Source of the DNA: Geomonas sp. RF6
GTDB lineage: Bacteria > Desulfobacterota > Desulfuromonadia > Geobacterales > Geobacteraceae
Assembly (NCBI RefSeq): GCF_021044625.1
Contig: NZ_CP087999.1
Span: 2,615,001 to 2,679,000, forward strand
DNA length: 64,000 nucleotides
Reading direction: 5' to 3'
The notes beneath the pieces were generated by a model. That model had not been told where the DNA came from, searched no databases, and saw only the letters and a program-made list of their open reading frames with translations. How positions within the stretch are numbered: position 1 is the stretch's first letter; the number at the start of each line of letters is the position of its first letter. The position numbers and the translations under genes were made by a program. This document shows positions 22,793 through 33,612 of the stretch, in pieces.

Positions 22793-25738
22793 TCAGGCGG
22801 GGACCGCCTGCGCTGCCGGTACGCTGTGCGAGGAGCGGACCGGTCTCGTCTCCAGCACCGCTCGCAGATACTCGCTCGTCACCGCACGACGCTCGCGCTC
22901 TACCGCCTCTTCGTCCACCTCCACGAAGCGCTCGTCCGGGGTGACCTTGAAGAGGGGCTGTCCCTTAGAGACGATGGTGCCGTCGCCGGAGCTGATGAGG
23001 ATCTTGTCGATCGTGCCGGAGAAGGTGGCGCAGACCTTGTTGAACATCTTCATCACCTCGATGATGTAGAGGGGCTGCCCCACCTCGAAGTGCATCCCTT
23101 CCTCGGCGAAGACCGGCATCCCCGGCGCCTCCTGTCCGTAGTACATGCCGCCGCAGACGGCGACGATCTCGTCCGCCTTCGTGGCAGGGGGGGGGACGAG
23201 GACCTTCTTCATGCGGGCCTGCAGTTCCGGGTCGTGCAGGTAGTCAGGGATCGTGATCTCCAGGTCCTCCTCCACGCGCAGGTCCCAGAAACGGGTGTTC
23301 TCCCCGATCAGGAAGAGCATTCCCAGAAGCTCCACCCCTGCCTCGTAGCCGAAGTGGGAGGAGCGGACCTGCGACCAGGTCTTCGCGTCGAGCCCACCCT
23401 GCGGCTCCTCGTGGGAAAGGATCTCGCACAGCGTGAAGTACTCCTCCTTGGCGAGCCCGAAGTGCTCACGCAGCGCCTTGTAGAAGCGGAGAGACTGCTG
23501 CAGGAGCTCGTTGTCGTGCCCCCAGATGATCTCCGCCGCCGGCTTGTGGGGGCGCAGGTTCATGTGCAGGTACTCGTACGTCTCCTTCAGCACCCCGAGC
23601 GGGTTCCTGAGCCACACCACCTTCCCGTTGTCGAAGCGGAAGTTCCTCCGGTTGATGGAGAGCCAGCCGGAGAGTAGGTGCGGGTCACCGAGGAGCCTCT
23701 CGATGGGGCGGGTGACGAGCGTCCCTTTCCTGTCGAGGACGCTGCTCATCTCCTTTGCCACCTGCGCGTCTCCCGGGAACTCCCGCGCCATGCGCTGCGC
23801 GTAACTCTTCTTCATCTGCAGGAAGGCGTACACCGGGTCGATCTTGTTCGCCACCTCCTTCAGGGTTCCGACGAGGGTGAGGTAGGGGACCACGAAGCGG
23901 GTCGTCGGCTTCGCCATGACGTTGTTCCCGATGAACCAGTTCACCAGGCCATAGTGGAAATCGAGGTTGGTGGCGAGGTCATTGCCGTTAAGCGTGGTGG
24001 CGCAGATGACGTCGGACATTCTCCGGAAGGAGTCGAGCCGGTCCTCCCCCTTGGTGAGGAGGAGCGCGATGTTCGAGTCGTAGGCACCGGTGAGGCGGTA
24101 TTTCATGAAGACGCCGGTGTCGGGGTTCAGGAGGCAGATCCCCTGGTCGTCCCTTATCTCGCCGTCGATCGGCTTCGACCAATAGCGGATCATGCCCCCT
24201 GCGTGCGGCGACAGCGATGCGTCGGTGGCGTTGAGGCGCGCCTCCACCGCTGCGTTGAAGCGCACCACGCGCTGCGGCTTCGGGAGGCGCTCCTTGTGGC
24301 GGGCGAGAAGCGCCATCGCCTCCACCAGGCTCTCCACGATGAAGAAATCCTCCGGGTCCTCCGGATTGACGAACTTCAGGGTGTAGCAGAGCTCGGTTAC
24401 CCGGTGCTCCACCTGAATCCTCGTGTTCACCTCCATGAAGTAGTGCCGGTCGCGGTCCACGATGCACTCGAAGGTGGAGGCGGAGTCGAGGCCGACGGCG
24501 AGGCCGAAGCGCTCCGCCTGCTCCTCCATGCGGACGAGCACCGCGAGGTCGCTCTTCAGCGCCTTTACCTCCGCGCTGCGCCCGGCAGCCTCTGCCTTGG
24601 CGATCGCTGCGGCGAGCCCTTCCTGGGTGACGGAGACTTCCAGGAGCTTCTGCTCGTGCATCTGCAGCGAGCAGTCGCGCCCGCCGAGGGCGATGCACCA
24701 CTGGCCGTTGCCGAGGAGCTGGATCTCGTTGTGGCGGGTCTGCTCTATGTTGAGCTCGATGAGGACGTTCTTGTTGTCCCCCACGCCGTTTGCCTTCACC
24801 TCGCCGAGGATCTCCCGCACGAGCGTCGGGGCCTCGGCGGCGACGCGCGCGATGAGGGCGTCGTCTGCCGCGGGGGCAGTGAGAAGCTCCGCGCCGAGAA
24901 GGCGCTGCCCCTTTCCGCCGCCGCCGCCGATTGCCTTCAGGCGGACGCGGCTCTTCGGGTACCTGCGCAGCATCCCCGCGACCTCGAGCTGCACCTGGGC
25001 GCAGAGCTCCTCGATGGAGATGAGGTCGATCCCCTTCGCATAGGAGGCGTTGAGGATGTGGTCGGCGAGCTCCTCCAGCGGCGCATCGGCGGAGAGGCAC
25101 TTCTTCTCGTCGCAGTCGAGCCCGAACGATTCCACCAGGGCGTGCAGGCTCTCGCGGGTGGGGTGCTTCTTCACCAGTGTCCGCGCCGTGACGTTGTCGA
25201 TACCGGGGGTGACGCTCACATCCACCGAGAGGGCGGTGCGCTTCGCCTCGTCCTTCTTGCCCGCGCCAAGCTGGGTGGCGGAGCAGGGGCCGATGAAGCT
25301 CAGTCCCGCCTCCTCTATGGCGGAGACGAAGTCCGCGTCCTCCGCCATGAAGCCGTAGCCTGCGAAGATGGCGTTGTAGCCGTTGTCCAGCGCGATCCCG
25401 ATGATCTGGTGGATCCGCTCGGTGCGCTCCTCCTTGGAGGCGCCGGTGTAATCAGGCACCCGGTGCACCCGCTTCGGGTCGGTGAGCTGGCGCAGCTCCG
25501 GGGCGAGCGCCATCGGGTAGACGATGGAGTCCTTCTCGGAGAGGAGTATGCCGTAGTGGCGCATCCCCATCTCCTCGTAGACGTCCATAGCCTCCTTGCG
25601 GATCGGGCCGCGGCACACGATGAGCGGTTTGAGGTCCTCGCAGGAGAAGGACCGCACCCACGGAGAGGTCGACCTGGCGAGCCGGCGGTCCCGGTGGATC
25701 AGGGGGTTGTGCATGTAGTTGTCAGAGTACTTGGCCAT
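22793..25738 (-). CDS. Acyl-CoA (probably propionyl-CoA) carboxylase, biotin carboxylase plus biotin carrier
   Basis: 981 residues, far longer than the usual alpha chain of about 670. The biotin-carboxylase core is present, with the ATP-grasp loop [14 protein letters not shown] and the metal/biotin region [16 protein letters not shown]. Its C-terminal carrier domain has the biotinylated Lys in IIEVMKMFN. An insertion of roughly 70-80 residues precedes the glycine loop, and a long helical region (about 560-860) separates catalytic and carrier parts. With the next gene it would carboxylate propionyl-CoA to (S)-methylmalonyl-CoA. The substrate is inferred from the mutase and epimerase beside it. 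Confidence 0.88.
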   Translation of the reverse strand: MAKYSDNYMHNPLIHRDRRLARSTSPWVRSFSCEDLKPLIVCRGPIRKEAMDVYEEMGMRHYGILLSEKDSIVYPMALAPELRQLTDPKRVHRVPDYTGASKEERTERIHQIIGIALDNGYNAIFAGYGFMAEDADFVSAIEEAGLSFIGPCSATQLGAGKKDEAKRTALSVDVSVTPGIDNVTARTLVKKHPTRESLHALVESFGLDCDEKKCLSADAPLEELADHILNASYAKGIDLISIEELCAQVQLEVAGMLRRYPKSRVRLKAIGGGGGKGQRLLGAELLTAPAADDALIARVAAEAPTLVREILGEVKANGVGDNKNVLIELNIEQTRHNEIQLLGNGQWCIALGGRDCSLQMHEQKLLEVSVTQEGLAAAIAKAEAAGRSAEVKALKSDLAVLVRMEEQAERFGLAVGLDSASTFECIVDRDRHYFMEVNTRIQVEHRVTELCYTLKFVNPEDPEDFFIVESLVEAMALLARHKERLPKPQRVVRFNAAVEARLNATDASLSPHAGGMIRYWSKPIDGEIRDDQGICLLNPDTGVFMKYRLTGAYDSNIALLLTKGEDRLDSFRRMSDVICATTLNGNDLATNLDFHYGLVNWFIGNNVMAKPTTRFVVPYLTLVGTLKEVANKIDPVYAFLQMKKSYAQRMAREFPGDAQVAKEMSSVLDRKGTLVTRPIERLLGDPHLLSGWLSINRRNFRFDNGKVVWLRNPLGVLKETYEYLHMNLRPHKPAAEIIWGHDNELLQQSLRFYKALREHFGLAKEEYFTLCEILSHEEPQGGLDAKTWSQVRSSHFGYEAGVELLGMLFLIGENTRFWDLRVEEDLEITIPDYLHDPELQARMKKVLVPPPATKADEIVAVCGGMYYGQEAPGMPVFAEEGMHFEVGQPLYIIEVMKMFNKVCATFSGTIDKILISSGDGTIVSKGQPLFKVTPDERFVEVDEEAVERERRAVTSEYLRAVLETRPVRSSHSVPAAQAVPA

Positions 25739-25823
25739 GGTGGCTTTCTCCAGTAAAGGCGGCTGACGGAGGGGTGACGACCTGGGAGTCTGGCCCCTCG
25801 GGGCGCGCCGCGAGGAAAAGGAA

Positions 25824-27548
25824 CTAGTGGAACTCCCTCTGTACCGACTGCATCGGCCCGGGCTTGTAGTGGCGCAGGAAGAAGTTGAGGTTTTCCCCCA
25901 GCACCTTCCTCAGGTCGGTCGGCATGACCAGCGAGGAGATGGAGCCGAGGCTGAGCGCCTCCTTCGGGTTCATGAGCTCCCGCTCGTAGCGCAGGCTGAG
26001 CTCCTGGTCCTGGATCTTCAGCCACTCCGCGACTTCCTTCTCCGCATCGAGCTTTGCCAGGTCCTCCTTCACTCCCGCCTCGATCCGCTCCGCGGTGCCG
26101 CGCTTGATGCGGTCCGCGGCGGCGGCCTTGATCTTTCTCAGCTCGTCCTTGTACACGAACTCCTTCCCGGCGGGTCCCATGACCGCGAGGCGGGTGGTGG
26201 GGAGCGCGAGGACGAGGTCGGCGCCGGTGGGGTAGTTGTTGTAGGAGGCGTAGGCGCCGCCGTAGGCGTTCCTGAGGATGAGGAGGATGCGCGGGGTGCG
26301 GATGTCCACGATAGAGTCGAGGAGGGCGCGGCCCGCCTGGACGATGCCGCGGGCTTCCTGCTCGCGGCCGGGGAGGAAGCCGGTGGTGTCCTCCATGAAG
26401 ATCATGGGGATGTTGTAGATATTGCAGAAGCGGTTGAAGCGGGCGATCTTGTAGGCGGCGTCGCAGTCGATCTGGCCGGAGTCGACCGCCGAGTTGTTGG
26501 CCACGAAGCCGACGACGTTGCCGCCGAGGCGCCCGAAGGCGGTGATGGCGTTGCGGGCCCGGTCGCGCTGCATCTCGAAGTAGTCGCCGTGGTCGCAGAT
26601 CTGCTGGATGATGATGGAGACGTCGAAGGGGGTGTTGAAGCCGGTGGGGGAGTTGAACGCCTTCTTGAGGAGCGTGTTGATCTCCCACGTCTTGCGGTCC
26701 AGCGGGTCGCTCGTCTTCTGGTGGCGGGCCATGACGGAGTTGTTGTCCGGCAGGTAGTTGAGAAGCTGGATCGCGGTCCTCAGCGCCATCACCTCGTCCT
26801 CGGTGGTGAGGTCCGCCACGCCGCTCTGTCCGTGCACCTTCGGTCCGCCGAGGTCGTCGGGGGAGACGTCCTCGCCGAGCACCGACTTGACCACGCCGGG
26901 GCCGGTGAGGCCGAAGAAGGTATTTTTCGGCTGGATCACGAAGCTCCCCTGGCGCGGGAGATAGCTACCCCCTCCGGCGTTGAAGCCGAACATGAGCATG
27001 ATGCTCGGCACCACCCCGCTGATCTTGCGAAGCGCGGTGAACGCCTCGGCGTAGCCGTCAAGCCCGCCGACACCGGCCGGGACGAAGGCGCCGGCGGAGT
27101 CGTTCATGCCGATGAGGGGGATCCCCTTCTCTCCGGCGAGCTGGAAGAGGTTTGCGAGCTTCCGGCCGTTGGTGGCGTCCATGGAGCCGGCCCGCACGGT
27201 GAAGTCGTGTCCGTACACCGCGATGTCGCGCCCGTGGATGTTGAGGATCCCGGTGACGAGGGAGGCGCCGTCCAGGTTCTTTCCCCAGTTCTGGTACAGG
27301 ATGTTAGGCTCCGCCTCGGTGAGGACCTTGATCCTCTCCCAGACCGTCATCCGTTTCTTGAAGTGCTGTTTCTCGATCTGTTCGATGCTGACGGATCTGG
27401 TGGGGCGCTGGATCAGGTCGTAGCCTGCCTTCATCGCCTCCTCGTAGCCGCCTGTGGCGCGGGAGATCTCGCCCGGAATGTTGAACTCCACCTTCTCCGC
27501 CTTGTCGAAGGGGTTCTTGAGCGATGGTCTGATCGGGGTGCTGGACAT
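25824..27548 (-). CDS. Acyl-CoA (probably propionyl-CoA) carboxylase, carboxyltransferase subunit
   Basis: 574 residues with the crotonase-like double domain of carboxyltransferase beta chains. The N-terminal half has the acyl-CoA oxyanion region ([18 protein letters not shown] and [12 protein letters not shown]). The C-terminal half has the biotin-site region [18 protein letters not shown] and [11 protein letters not shown]. It transfers carboxyl from carboxybiotin to the acyl-CoA. It is the first gene of the minus-strand operon that continues with the biotin subunit, mutase and epimerase, together a propionyl-CoA to succinyl-CoA path. AAGGTGA precedes the ATG. Confidence 0.92.
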   Translation of the reverse strand: MSSTPIRPSLKNPFDKAEKVEFNIPGEISRATGGYEEAMKAGYDLIQRPTRSVSIEQIEKQHFKKRMTVWERIKVLTEAEPNILYQNWGKNLDGASLVTGILNIHGRDIAVYGHDFTVRAGSMDATNGRKLANLFQLAGEKGIPLIGMNDSAGAFVPAGVGGLDGYAEAFTALRKISGVVPSIMLMFGFNAGGGSYLPRQGSFVIQPKNTFFGLTGPGVVKSVLGEDVSPDDLGGPKVHGQSGVADLTTEDEVMALRTAIQLLNYLPDNNSVMARHQKTSDPLDRKTWEINTLLKKAFNSPTGFNTPFDVSIIIQQICDHGDYFEMQRDRARNAITAFGRLGGNVVGFVANNSAVDSGQIDCDAAYKIARFNRFCNIYNIPMIFMEDTTGFLPGREQEARGIVQAGRALLDSIVDIRTPRILLILRNAYGGAYASYNNYPTGADLVLALPTTRLAVMGPAGKEFVYKDELRKIKAAAADRIKRGTAERIEAGVKEDLAKLDAEKEVAEWLKIQDQELSLRYERELMNPKEALSLGSISSLVMPTDLRKVLGENLNFFLRHYKPGPMQSVQREFH

Positions 27549-27757
27549 AGTGGGTCACCTTGTATTGATGATACGGCCGAGTGGTCATTGATGGCCGACG
27601 TGCCCCTGGATGGGTTTCAGGCGTGGCAGCTTTCCGGGGGGCAGAAGGCTCTTCTATTTTCAAAGGGCGCGATCGCGGTCGCAGGGATTATGGGAGGGGA
27701 ATCGCGGCTCTCCGGCCGCACGAAACGAAAGAGCTGCTGGCTCTAATTAGGGTAATT

Positions 27758-27786
27758 CCTGTAAACAATTGTTCTAAAAATGTCAA
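27758..27786 (-). promoter_or_regulatory. Possible promoter of the propionyl-CoA operon
   Basis: On the minus strand a consensus TTGACA (27781-27786) is followed at 17 nt by a weak TACAGG. The spacer contains the palindrome AACAATTGTT, which may be an operator. It lies about 210 nt upstream of the first gene. Confidence 0.4.
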
Positions 27787-27901
27787 CAGAAATCATGAAG
27801 GGACGGGGGCGGAGGGGGCGGCGCACGACGCGGATGCGACGGAAATGCGGTGGGTTGGGGGCGATGGAGGGGAGGCGGGTGGTGCATGCAGTATACAGGC
27901 G

Positions 27902-28021
27902 GTGGTGGACGTGGTGGACGTGGTGGACGTGGTGGACTGGGGCGGACTGGGGCGGACTGGGGCGGACTGGGGCGGACTGGGTGCGGACTGGGTGCGGACT
28001 GGGTGCGGACTGGGTGCGGCG
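27902..28021. repeat. Three stacked tandem arrays with periods 9, 10 and 11 bp
   Basis: Four copies of GTGGTGGAC (27902-27937) are followed directly by four copies of TGGGGCGGAC (27938-27977) and four of TGGGTGCGGAC (27978-28021, the last one imperfect). All units end in GGAC. Units within each block are identical apart from the last. The block is noncoding and lies between glcF and the propionyl-CoA operon promoter. Confidence 0.95.
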
Positions 28022-28057
28022 GAGCGGGGCAGGGGGCTCGGTGTGGCTGGGGGGCTG

Positions 28058-28083
28058 GGCGTGCGGTTGATGCACCGCACGCC
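28058..28083 (-). other. Stem-loop just after the glcF-like gene
   Basis: GGCGTGCGGT pairs perfectly with ACCGCACGCC over a 6-nt loop, 10 nt after the stop codon at 28094. There is no T-run, so it is either a weak terminator or an mRNA 3'-end stabiliser. Confidence 0.65.
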
Positions 28084-28093
28084 ACCTAAGTCG

Positions 28094-29383
28094 CTACTTC
28101 TCCTTCGCGATCTTTCTAGCCAGTATCTGCAGGGTGTGCAGCACCTTTGTGGCGTCGCCTGCCTGCTTGAGGCCGTCGGAGAGTTGCATGATGCATCCCG
28201 GGCATCCCGTCACCACCGCGTCGGCACCGGTCGCACGGATCGCCGCGCTCTTTCCTGCATTGATCTTCATGGAGCTTTCGTAGTGGTACACGTTGAAGGT
28301 GCCTCCCAGCCCACAGCACTTGTCGGCTCCTTCCATCTCCACCAATTCCACTCCCGACGTGCCCTTCAGAAGCGCGCGCGGCTGCTTCGCTATCCCCGCC
28401 GTCCTGTGGTGACACGGATCGTGGTACGTTACCTTCAGCGGATCTGCTGCACCGGTCTCCTCAGGCTTCAGCCCGAGCTTCTGCAGCAGCACGGCGGCGT
28501 CGACGGTCTTATCCGCCACTGCCTTTAGCCGTGCCGCCAGCTCCGGGTTTCTCTTCCCCACCACTTGCGGATAGAGCTTGTGCAATGCGCCGCCGCAGGT
28601 GGCGCAGCCGGTCATGATGTAGTCGGCCTCGTGCGCTTCGAGCGCCTTCAGGTTTTCCTCGGCGAGCTGCCGCACGGTGTCGAGGTCCCCACCGCTCATT
28701 GCCGGCAGACCGCAGCACTGCTGCCCCTTCGGGATGATGACGGTGCACCCGAGGTGACGAAAGAGCGCCAGCGCGGCCTCGCCGATCTCGGTGTACACAA
28801 AATTGGTCATGCAGCCGACAAAGAAAAGTACCCGCGGCTTCCCCGGCTCCCCGTGGATGATCTCGGGGTGACGGTCCATGAACGGCTTCTTCGCGATCTG
28901 CGGAAAATGCCTCGCCGCCCCCACGAAGGGGAGGGGGAACCGGGCCCTGAGCCCGGAGGTGGCGGGGACCTTCCTGAAGAAAAGAGGGCCGAGGATGGCG
29001 CCTGCGAACGCTCCCATATTCATCACCTTGCGGTTTTTGATGACCTGCCCGACGGCCTTGTGAAAGGTCGTGAGCCCTCGCTGCTTCGCAAGTGCCTCAC
29101 GGGCGGCGATGACGATCTCGTCGGTGGGGACGTCGTTCGGGCACTTGTCCACGCAACTGCCGCACAGGAGGCACTTGGACATCGCGGAGTACGTCTCGTT
29201 GTCGAGGGTGATGTTTCCCTTGAGGATGTGCTGCGCCAGCGCGACCTTGCCGCGGGCGACGGCGGGCTCTCTTTGAAAGGCGGTGAAGGCGGGGCAGTGC
29301 GCCCGGCATGCGCCGCACTTTACGCACTTCTTCAGCTCGGCTTCGATCCGCTTCATCGCGTCCTGCTTTTGGGTGGTGCTCAT
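28094..29383 (-). CDS. glcF: Iron-sulfur subunit of a 2-hydroxyacid dehydrogenase (GlcF/LutA-type, CCG domains)
   Basis: 429 residues. Two ferredoxin motifs lie in the N-terminal 120 residues (CVKCGACRAHCP and CLLCGSCVDKCP). Two CCG domains follow, with GQQCCGLPAMSGG and ADKCCGLGGTFNVYH, each preceded by a partner Cys. Such subunits carry electrons from a flavin dehydrogenase to the quinone pool. It follows the FAD subunit by 60 nt on the same strand. The pair could oxidise glycolate or D-lactate, and sequence alone does not decide which. The symbol reflects the family, not a proven substrate. Confidence 0.9.
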   Translation of the reverse strand: MSTTQKQDAMKRIEAELKKCVKCGACRAHCPAFTAFQREPAVARGKVALAQHILKGNITLDNETYSAMSKCLLCGSCVDKCPNDVPTDEIVIAAREALAKQRGLTTFHKAVGQVIKNRKVMNMGAFAGAILGPLFFRKVPATSGLRARFPLPFVGAARHFPQIAKKPFMDRHPEIIHGEPGKPRVLFFVGCMTNFVYTEIGEAALALFRHLGCTVIIPKGQQCCGLPAMSGGDLDTVRQLAEENLKALEAHEADYIMTGCATCGGALHKLYPQVVGKRNPELAARLKAVADKTVDAAVLLQKLGLKPEETGAADPLKVTYHDPCHHRTAGIAKQPRALLKGTSGVELVEMEGADKCCGLGGTFNVYHYESSMKINAGKSAAIRATGADAVVTGCPGCIMQLSDGLKQAGDATKVLHTLQILARKIAKEK

Positions 29384-29443
29384 GGTGCTCTCTTTTATGT
29401 GGACCAGGTGGACCTGGTGGTCGTTGCGGATCTCGTGGAAAGG

Positions 29444-30826
29444 CTACTCCAGCGGCAGCATCTTTCCGGGGTTCATGATGTTCTTCGGGTCGAGGGCGCG
29501 CTTGATGGCGCGCATCGCCGCGATCTGGGCGGTGTTCAGCTCCAGCGGGAGGAAGGGCTGCTTGGAAAGCCCTACGCCGTGCTCGCCGGACATGGTGCCG
29601 CCGAGATCGAGCGCTGCCTGGAACACCTCTTTGATCGCCAGGTGCGCCTTTTCCTCCTGACCTTCTTTCGAGCGGTCCACCATTATGTTCACGTGGATGT
29701 TACCGTCGCCGGCATGGCCGAAGTTGACGATCGGGATGTCGTAGCGGTTCTGTATCGCCTCGATCTTCCTGATCACGTCCGGTACCTTGCTGCGCGGCAC
29801 GACGATGTCTTCGTTGAACTTGTCCGGATTCACGTCCCGCAGCGAAGGGGATACCAGCCTGCGTACCCGCCACAGCTCGTCGCTTTCCGCCGCCGTCTGC
29901 GCCACCCTGAACTGCACGACGCCGAGCGGCTCGATGAGCTCCCGGATCTGCCCCGCCTGCTTCTCGATGAGGTCGCGGTCCCCGTCAACCTCGATAAGGA
30001 GCACCGCCCGCCCCTCTTCCGGAAGGCCGAGCTTGAAGCGCCGCTCGACGCACACCAGCGTCGCGTGGTCCAGAAATTCGAGGGTGGTCGGGATGATCTT
30101 TCCCTTGATGATGGTGGAGACCGCCCGAGCCGCGCCGTCTATGGAGTCAAAGACCGCGAGCATCGTCTTCTTCGCGTCGGGGTAGGGAAGGAGCCGCAGG
30201 ATGATGGAGGTGATGATCCCCAGCGTCCCTTCGGAGCCGCACATGAGCTTTGTGAGGTCGTAGCCGACGACTCCCTTTACCGTCTCTCCTCCGGTGCGGA
30301 TGATCTCGCCGGTGGGGAGAACTACCTCCAGCCCCATCACGAAGTCTTTCGTCACGCCGTACTTCACCGCCCGCGGTCCTCCGGCGCACTCCGCCACGTT
30401 GCCGCCGAGGGTGGAGAATTTAAGAGATGCCGGATCTGGCGGGTAGAAGAGGCCGAGCTTCTCCACCTCGATCTGGAAGGTTTCCGTCACGACTCCCGGC
30501 TCTACTTCCGCGATCAGGTTGTCGGTATCAATCCTTACTACCTTGTTCATCCTGGTCGTCACCAGCACGATGCCGCCACCCTTGGGAAGCGCCCCGCCGG
30601 TGAAACCGCTGCCGGCGCCGCGCGGGAAGACGGGAAAGCCTTCCTGGTTCGCCAGCTTCACAAGGCTCGCCACCTCGTCGCTACAGCCGGGGTGCACCAC
30701 CGCATCGGGGAGAAACTCCATCTGCGTTGCGTCGTACCCGTAGCAGATGAGGTCTTGCGTGGAGGTGGCAACATTGTCATCACCGACGATGGCTTTTATC
30801 TTTTCCAGGATCTGGCGGTCGAGCAT
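29444..30826 (-). CDS. glcD: FAD-binding 2-hydroxyacid dehydrogenase (GlcD/D-lactate dehydrogenase type)
   Basis: 460 residues of the PCMH/VAO flavoprotein family: the FAD-binding half with PRGAGSGFTGGALP and STLGGNVAECAGGPRAVKYG, and the cap half ending in GEHGVGLSKQPFLPLE, typical of the GlcD/DLD group. It oxidises a 2-hydroxy acid such as glycolate or D-lactate to the keto acid and passes electrons to the Fe-S partner encoded next. The start ATG follows AAGGAAGGA. No transport gene for the substrate is adjacent. Confidence 0.92.
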   Translation of the reverse strand: MLDRQILEKIKAIVGDDNVATSTQDLICYGYDATQMEFLPDAVVHPGCSDEVASLVKLANQEGFPVFPRGAGSGFTGGALPKGGGIVLVTTRMNKVVRIDTDNLIAEVEPGVVTETFQIEVEKLGLFYPPDPASLKFSTLGGNVAECAGGPRAVKYGVTKDFVMGLEVVLPTGEIIRTGGETVKGVVGYDLTKLMCGSEGTLGIITSIILRLLPYPDAKKTMLAVFDSIDGAARAVSTIIKGKIIPTTLEFLDHATLVCVERRFKLGLPEEGRAVLLIEVDGDRDLIEKQAGQIRELIEPLGVVQFRVAQTAAESDELWRVRRLVSPSLRDVNPDKFNEDIVVPRSKVPDVIRKIEAIQNRYDIPIVNFGHAGDGNIHVNIMVDRSKEGQEEKAHLAIKEVFQAALDLGGTMSGEHGVGLSKQPFLPLELNTAQIAAMRAIKRALDPKNIMNPGKMLPLE

Positions 30827-30920
30827 CGATTAATCCTTCCTTCATTGGGGCCGGGGGTGAAAACCCCTTCCCAGCACAAGGTGTGACTCCGTATACTATA
30901 TTGTGGCCCAGAAAGCAGTA

Positions 30921-30964
30921 GAGACGCCTCCGCGGGGCGTGTGGCCTCCCTGCCGGGGCGTCTC
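30921..30964. repeat. Intergenic inverted repeat GAGACGCC/GGCGTCTC
   Basis: GAGACGCC and GGCGTCTC flank a G/C-rich centre that can itself fold (GCGGGGCG with GCC-rich parts). It lies between the divergent glcD and hppA genes. It looks like a dispersed repeat and not an operator. Confidence 0.55.
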
Positions 30965-31090
30965 TTGATCCGTTGGTCGGAAAAGTATGAGCTACTCTGT
31001 ACCGTGGCCCTCATGATACATTTTCGCCCGGCGATGCGCAACCATTTACACCGAATACAGGATCGAGCCCTCAGAAGGGAGCAAAAGAGG

Positions 31091-31117
31091 TTGACAAAAA
31101 CGCACCTTTCCTATAAC
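31091..31117 (+). promoter_or_regulatory. Possible promoter of hppA
   Basis: TTGACA at 31091 and TATAAC at 31112 are near consensus but only 15 nt apart, so the match is imperfect. The leader to the hppA start would be about 85 nt. Confidence 0.4.
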
Positions 31118-31205
31118 AATCACCCGTTTCAATGAGCGTTAATTTGTCTGCCCCTGTTATATAGGAAGCCTTTCGTGAGGCATAAACAATAGGAGGATGA
31201 TTTTA

Positions 31206-33248
31206 ATGGAACAGTATGCAGTAGTCTTCGCCTTGGCTTGTGCTGCGGCGGCAGTGGTCTACGGCCTCGTGTCGGCCCAGTGGATTCTGGGGCTGCCCCA
31301 GGGTAACGAGCGGATGCGCCAGATCTCCGCGGCGATTCAGGAGGGCGCAGGCGCCTACATGAAGCGTCAGTACACCATCATCGCCGGCGTTGGGGCAGTG
31401 ATGTTCGTGGCACTCTTTGCTTTCCTCGGCGCGAAGACCGCGGTCGGCTTCGCAGTCGGCGCGATCTTCTCCGGCCTCACCGGCTTCATCGGGATGTTCG
31501 TCTCGGTGCGCGCCAACGTGAGGACGACCGAAGCTGCGAAGTCCGGCATCCACAAGGCCCTGAACGTCGCGTTCAGAGGGGGCGCCATCACCGGCATGCT
31601 GGTCGTCGGTCTCGGACTCCTCGGCGTGGCCGGCTACTACCTCGTGCTGCAGAAGCTCATGCCGGAGGCTCCGGTAAAAGACGTGGTGAGCCAGCTGGTA
31701 GGCCTCGGCTTCGGCGGGTCCCTCATCTCCATCTTCGCCCGTCTGGGCGGCGGTATCTTCACCAAAGGTGCTGACGTCGGCGCCGACCTGGTCGGCAAGG
31801 TTGAGGCAGGGATTCCGGAAGACGACCCGCGCAACCCCGCAGTTATCGCCGACAACGTCGGTGACAACGTCGGCGACTGCGCCGGCATGGCTGCCGACCT
31901 CTTCGAGACGTACGCCGTTACCCTCATCGCAGCAATGCTCCTCGGCGCGATCTCCTTCAGCAGCAACGCCGCGGTCAGCTACCCGCTGATCCTCGGCGGC
32001 ATCTCCATCATCGCCTCCATCATCGGTACCTTCTTCGTGAAGCTCGGCGGCAGCGGCAAGATCATGGGCGCACTCTACAAGGGTCTCATCGCTTCCGGCG
32101 TCCTGGCCTGCATCGCATTCTATGCAGTGACCGTCCAGATGTTCCCGCAGGGTCTCCAGGACGCCGCCGGTGCGGTGATCTCCCCGAACAACCTCTTCAT
32201 CTCAGCCATCGTCGGCCTCGTGGTAACCGGTGCGATCTTCTGGATCACCGAGTACTACACCGCGACCGAGTACGCACCGGTGAAGCACATTGCTGAAGCA
32301 TCCAAAACCGGCCACGCGACGAACATCATCGCCGGTCTCGGCGTCTCCATGAAATCGACCGCGGCTCCGGTCATCGTCATCGCCGCAGGCATCATCGTGG
32401 CATTCCAGTGCGCCGGCGTGTACGGCATCGCCATCGCCGCGGTCTCCATGCTCTCCCTCACCGGCATCGTCGTCGCCATGGACGCATACGGTCCGATCAC
32501 CGACAACGCCGGCGGTATCGCTGAGATGGCAGAGCTTGACGAGTCCGTCCGCGCGGTAACCGACCCGCTCGACGCAGTCGGCAACACCACGAAGGCAGTT
32601 ACCAAAGGGTACGCCATCGGTTCCGCAGGGCTTGCAGCGATCATCCTCTTCACCTCCTACGTGCAGGAGCTGACGATCGCGGACAAGACCTTCTCCCTCT
32701 CCGATCCGTACATCATCGTCGGTCTCTTCCTGGGCGGTCTCCTTCCGTACTACTTCGCAGCGCTGTGCATGGAAGCTGTCGGCAAGGCGGGCGGCTCCGT
32801 CGTTGACGAGGTCCGTCGCCAGTTCCGCACCATCAAGGGGATCATGGAAGGCACCGGCAAGCCGGACTACGCAGCGTGCGTCGACATCGTGACGAAGACC
32901 GCTCTGAAAGAGATGGTCATCCCGGGGCTCATCCCGATTCTCGCACCGATCGTCGTCGGCTTCGCGCTCGGGCCGAAGGCTCTGGGCGGCGTCATCGTCG
33001 GCTCCATCGTCACCGGTATCTTCGTCGCTATCTCCATGACCACCGGCGGCGGCGCATGGGACAACGCGAAGAAGTACATCGAGGACGGCTTCCACGGCGG
33101 CAAAGGTAGCGATGCCCACAAGGCAGCAGTTACCGGCGACACCGTCGGCGACCCGTACAAGGACACCGCCGGCCCGGCGGTCAACCCGATGATCAAGATC
33201 ATCAACATCGTCTCGCTTCTCATCGTTCCGCTGCTGAACAAGATGTAG
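31206..33248 (+). CDS. hppA: Membrane-bound proton-translocating pyrophosphatase, K+-independent type
   Basis: 680 residues from the ATG at 31206. An ATG at 31197 touches the ribosome site AGGAGG (31191-31196), so it is less likely. It has about 16 membrane helices and the family signatures [20 protein letters not shown] and [19 protein letters not shown] for Mg-pyrophosphate binding. In the motif [10 protein letters not shown] the Lys replaces the Ala of K+-dependent enzymes, which marks the K+-independent H+ pump. It couples pyrophosphate hydrolysis to proton pumping across the inner membrane, saving energy from biosynthesis and acyl-CoA formation. A strong terminator follows. Confidence 0.96.
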   Translation: MEQYAVVFALACAAAAVVYGLVSAQWILGLPQGNERMRQISAAIQEGAGAYMKRQYTIIAGVGAVMFVALFAFLGAKTAVGFAVGAIFSGLTGFIGMFVSVRANVRTTEAAKSGIHKALNVAFRGGAITGMLVVGLGLLGVAGYYLVLQKLMPEAPVKDVVSQLVGLGFGGSLISIFARLGGGIFTKGADVGADLVGKVEAGIPEDDPRNPAVIADNVGDNVGDCAGMAADLFETYAVTLIAAMLLGAISFSSNAAVSYPLILGGISIIASIIGTFFVKLGGSGKIMGALYKGLIASGVLACIAFYAVTVQMFPQGLQDAAGAVISPNNLFISAIVGLVVTGAIFWITEYYTATEYAPVKHIAEASKTGHATNIIAGLGVSMKSTAAPVIVIAAGIIVAFQCAGVYGIAIAAVSMLSLTGIVVAMDAYGPITDNAGGIAEMAELDESVRAVTDPLDAVGNTTKAVTKGYAIGSAGLAAIILFTSYVQELTIADKTFSLSDPYIIVGLFLGGLLPYYFAALCMEAVGKAGGSVVDEVRRQFRTIKGIMEGTGKPDYAACVDIVTKTALKEMVIPGLIPILAPIVVGFALGPKALGGVIVGSIVTGIFVAISMTTGGGAWDNAKKYIEDGFHGGKGSDAHKAAVTGDTVGDPYKDTAGPAVNPMIKIINIVSLLIVPLLNKM

Positions 33249-33272
33249 TCTGCAAGACAATGGCAAGAAAAG

Positions 33273-33304
33273 AGGCGCTCCTGGTGACGGGGGCGCCTTT
33301 TTTT
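33273..33304 (+). terminator. hppA terminator
   Basis: AGGCGC pairs with GCGCCT, with extra G/C pairs inside, and is followed by an unbroken run of T. Confidence 0.88.
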
Positions 33305-33312
33305 ATCCTCCA

Positions 33313-33484
33313 ATTCCGGGGAAGCAGAAGTGTGTTTCGATGAAGCGCCACGCGAGGCCCTCCGCGTTCCCCCCTTTGCGAACGTTGATCCGGGAATTCC
33401 GGGGAAGCGGGGGGACATTGCCACGAAGCACTGCAGAAGGCCTAACGTTCCCCCCTTTGCGAAGGGGGGGCAGGGGGGATTTGG
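33313..33484. repeat. Composite repeat block with CCCCCCTTTGCG elements
   Basis: It contains two CCCCCCTTTGCGAA elements (near 33368 and 33450), the segment ACATTGCCACGAAGCACTGC (33417 onward) and CCGGGGAAGC boxes. Much of it recurs in inverted orientation at 63627-63755, and the CCCCCCTTTGCGAAGGGGGG core recurs at 55288-55327. No gene in it can be supported. Confidence 0.8.
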
Positions 33485-33553
33485 TTCTGTCCCTCCCCTT
33501 GAAAGGGAGGGGACGCTCGGGCTCCCGCTCATCCGAGGGGAGGTTCCTGCAAA

Positions 33554-33586
33554 TGCCGGGAACGCCTGCGGCTTATCCCGGCCTAC
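33554..33586. repeat. REP-like GCCGGG/CCCGGC element
   Basis: Reads TGCCGGGAACGCCTGCGGCT then TATCCCGGCCTAC, which is the reverse orientation of the copies at 36465 and 60822. It folds into a hairpin with an inner stem. Confidence 0.8.
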
Positions 33587-33612
33587 AGTACCTACAGTAC
33601 AACATATACAGC

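Noticed and set aside
23678-25756. Long open frame antisense to the biotin carboxylase gene, and similar long antisense frames at 28565-30886, 41258-43282 and 61210-63597
   Set aside because: High GC with codon-position bias leaves the opposite strand open. The products are low-complexity His/Arg/Val/Leu mixtures, and the sense genes have clear motifs.
27758-27786. Rex or FNR operator at the AACAATTGTT palindrome
   Set aside because: It lacks the TTG-N-AA spacing of Rex sites and the TTGAT-N4-ATCAA form of FNR sites. It is kept only as part of a possible promoter.
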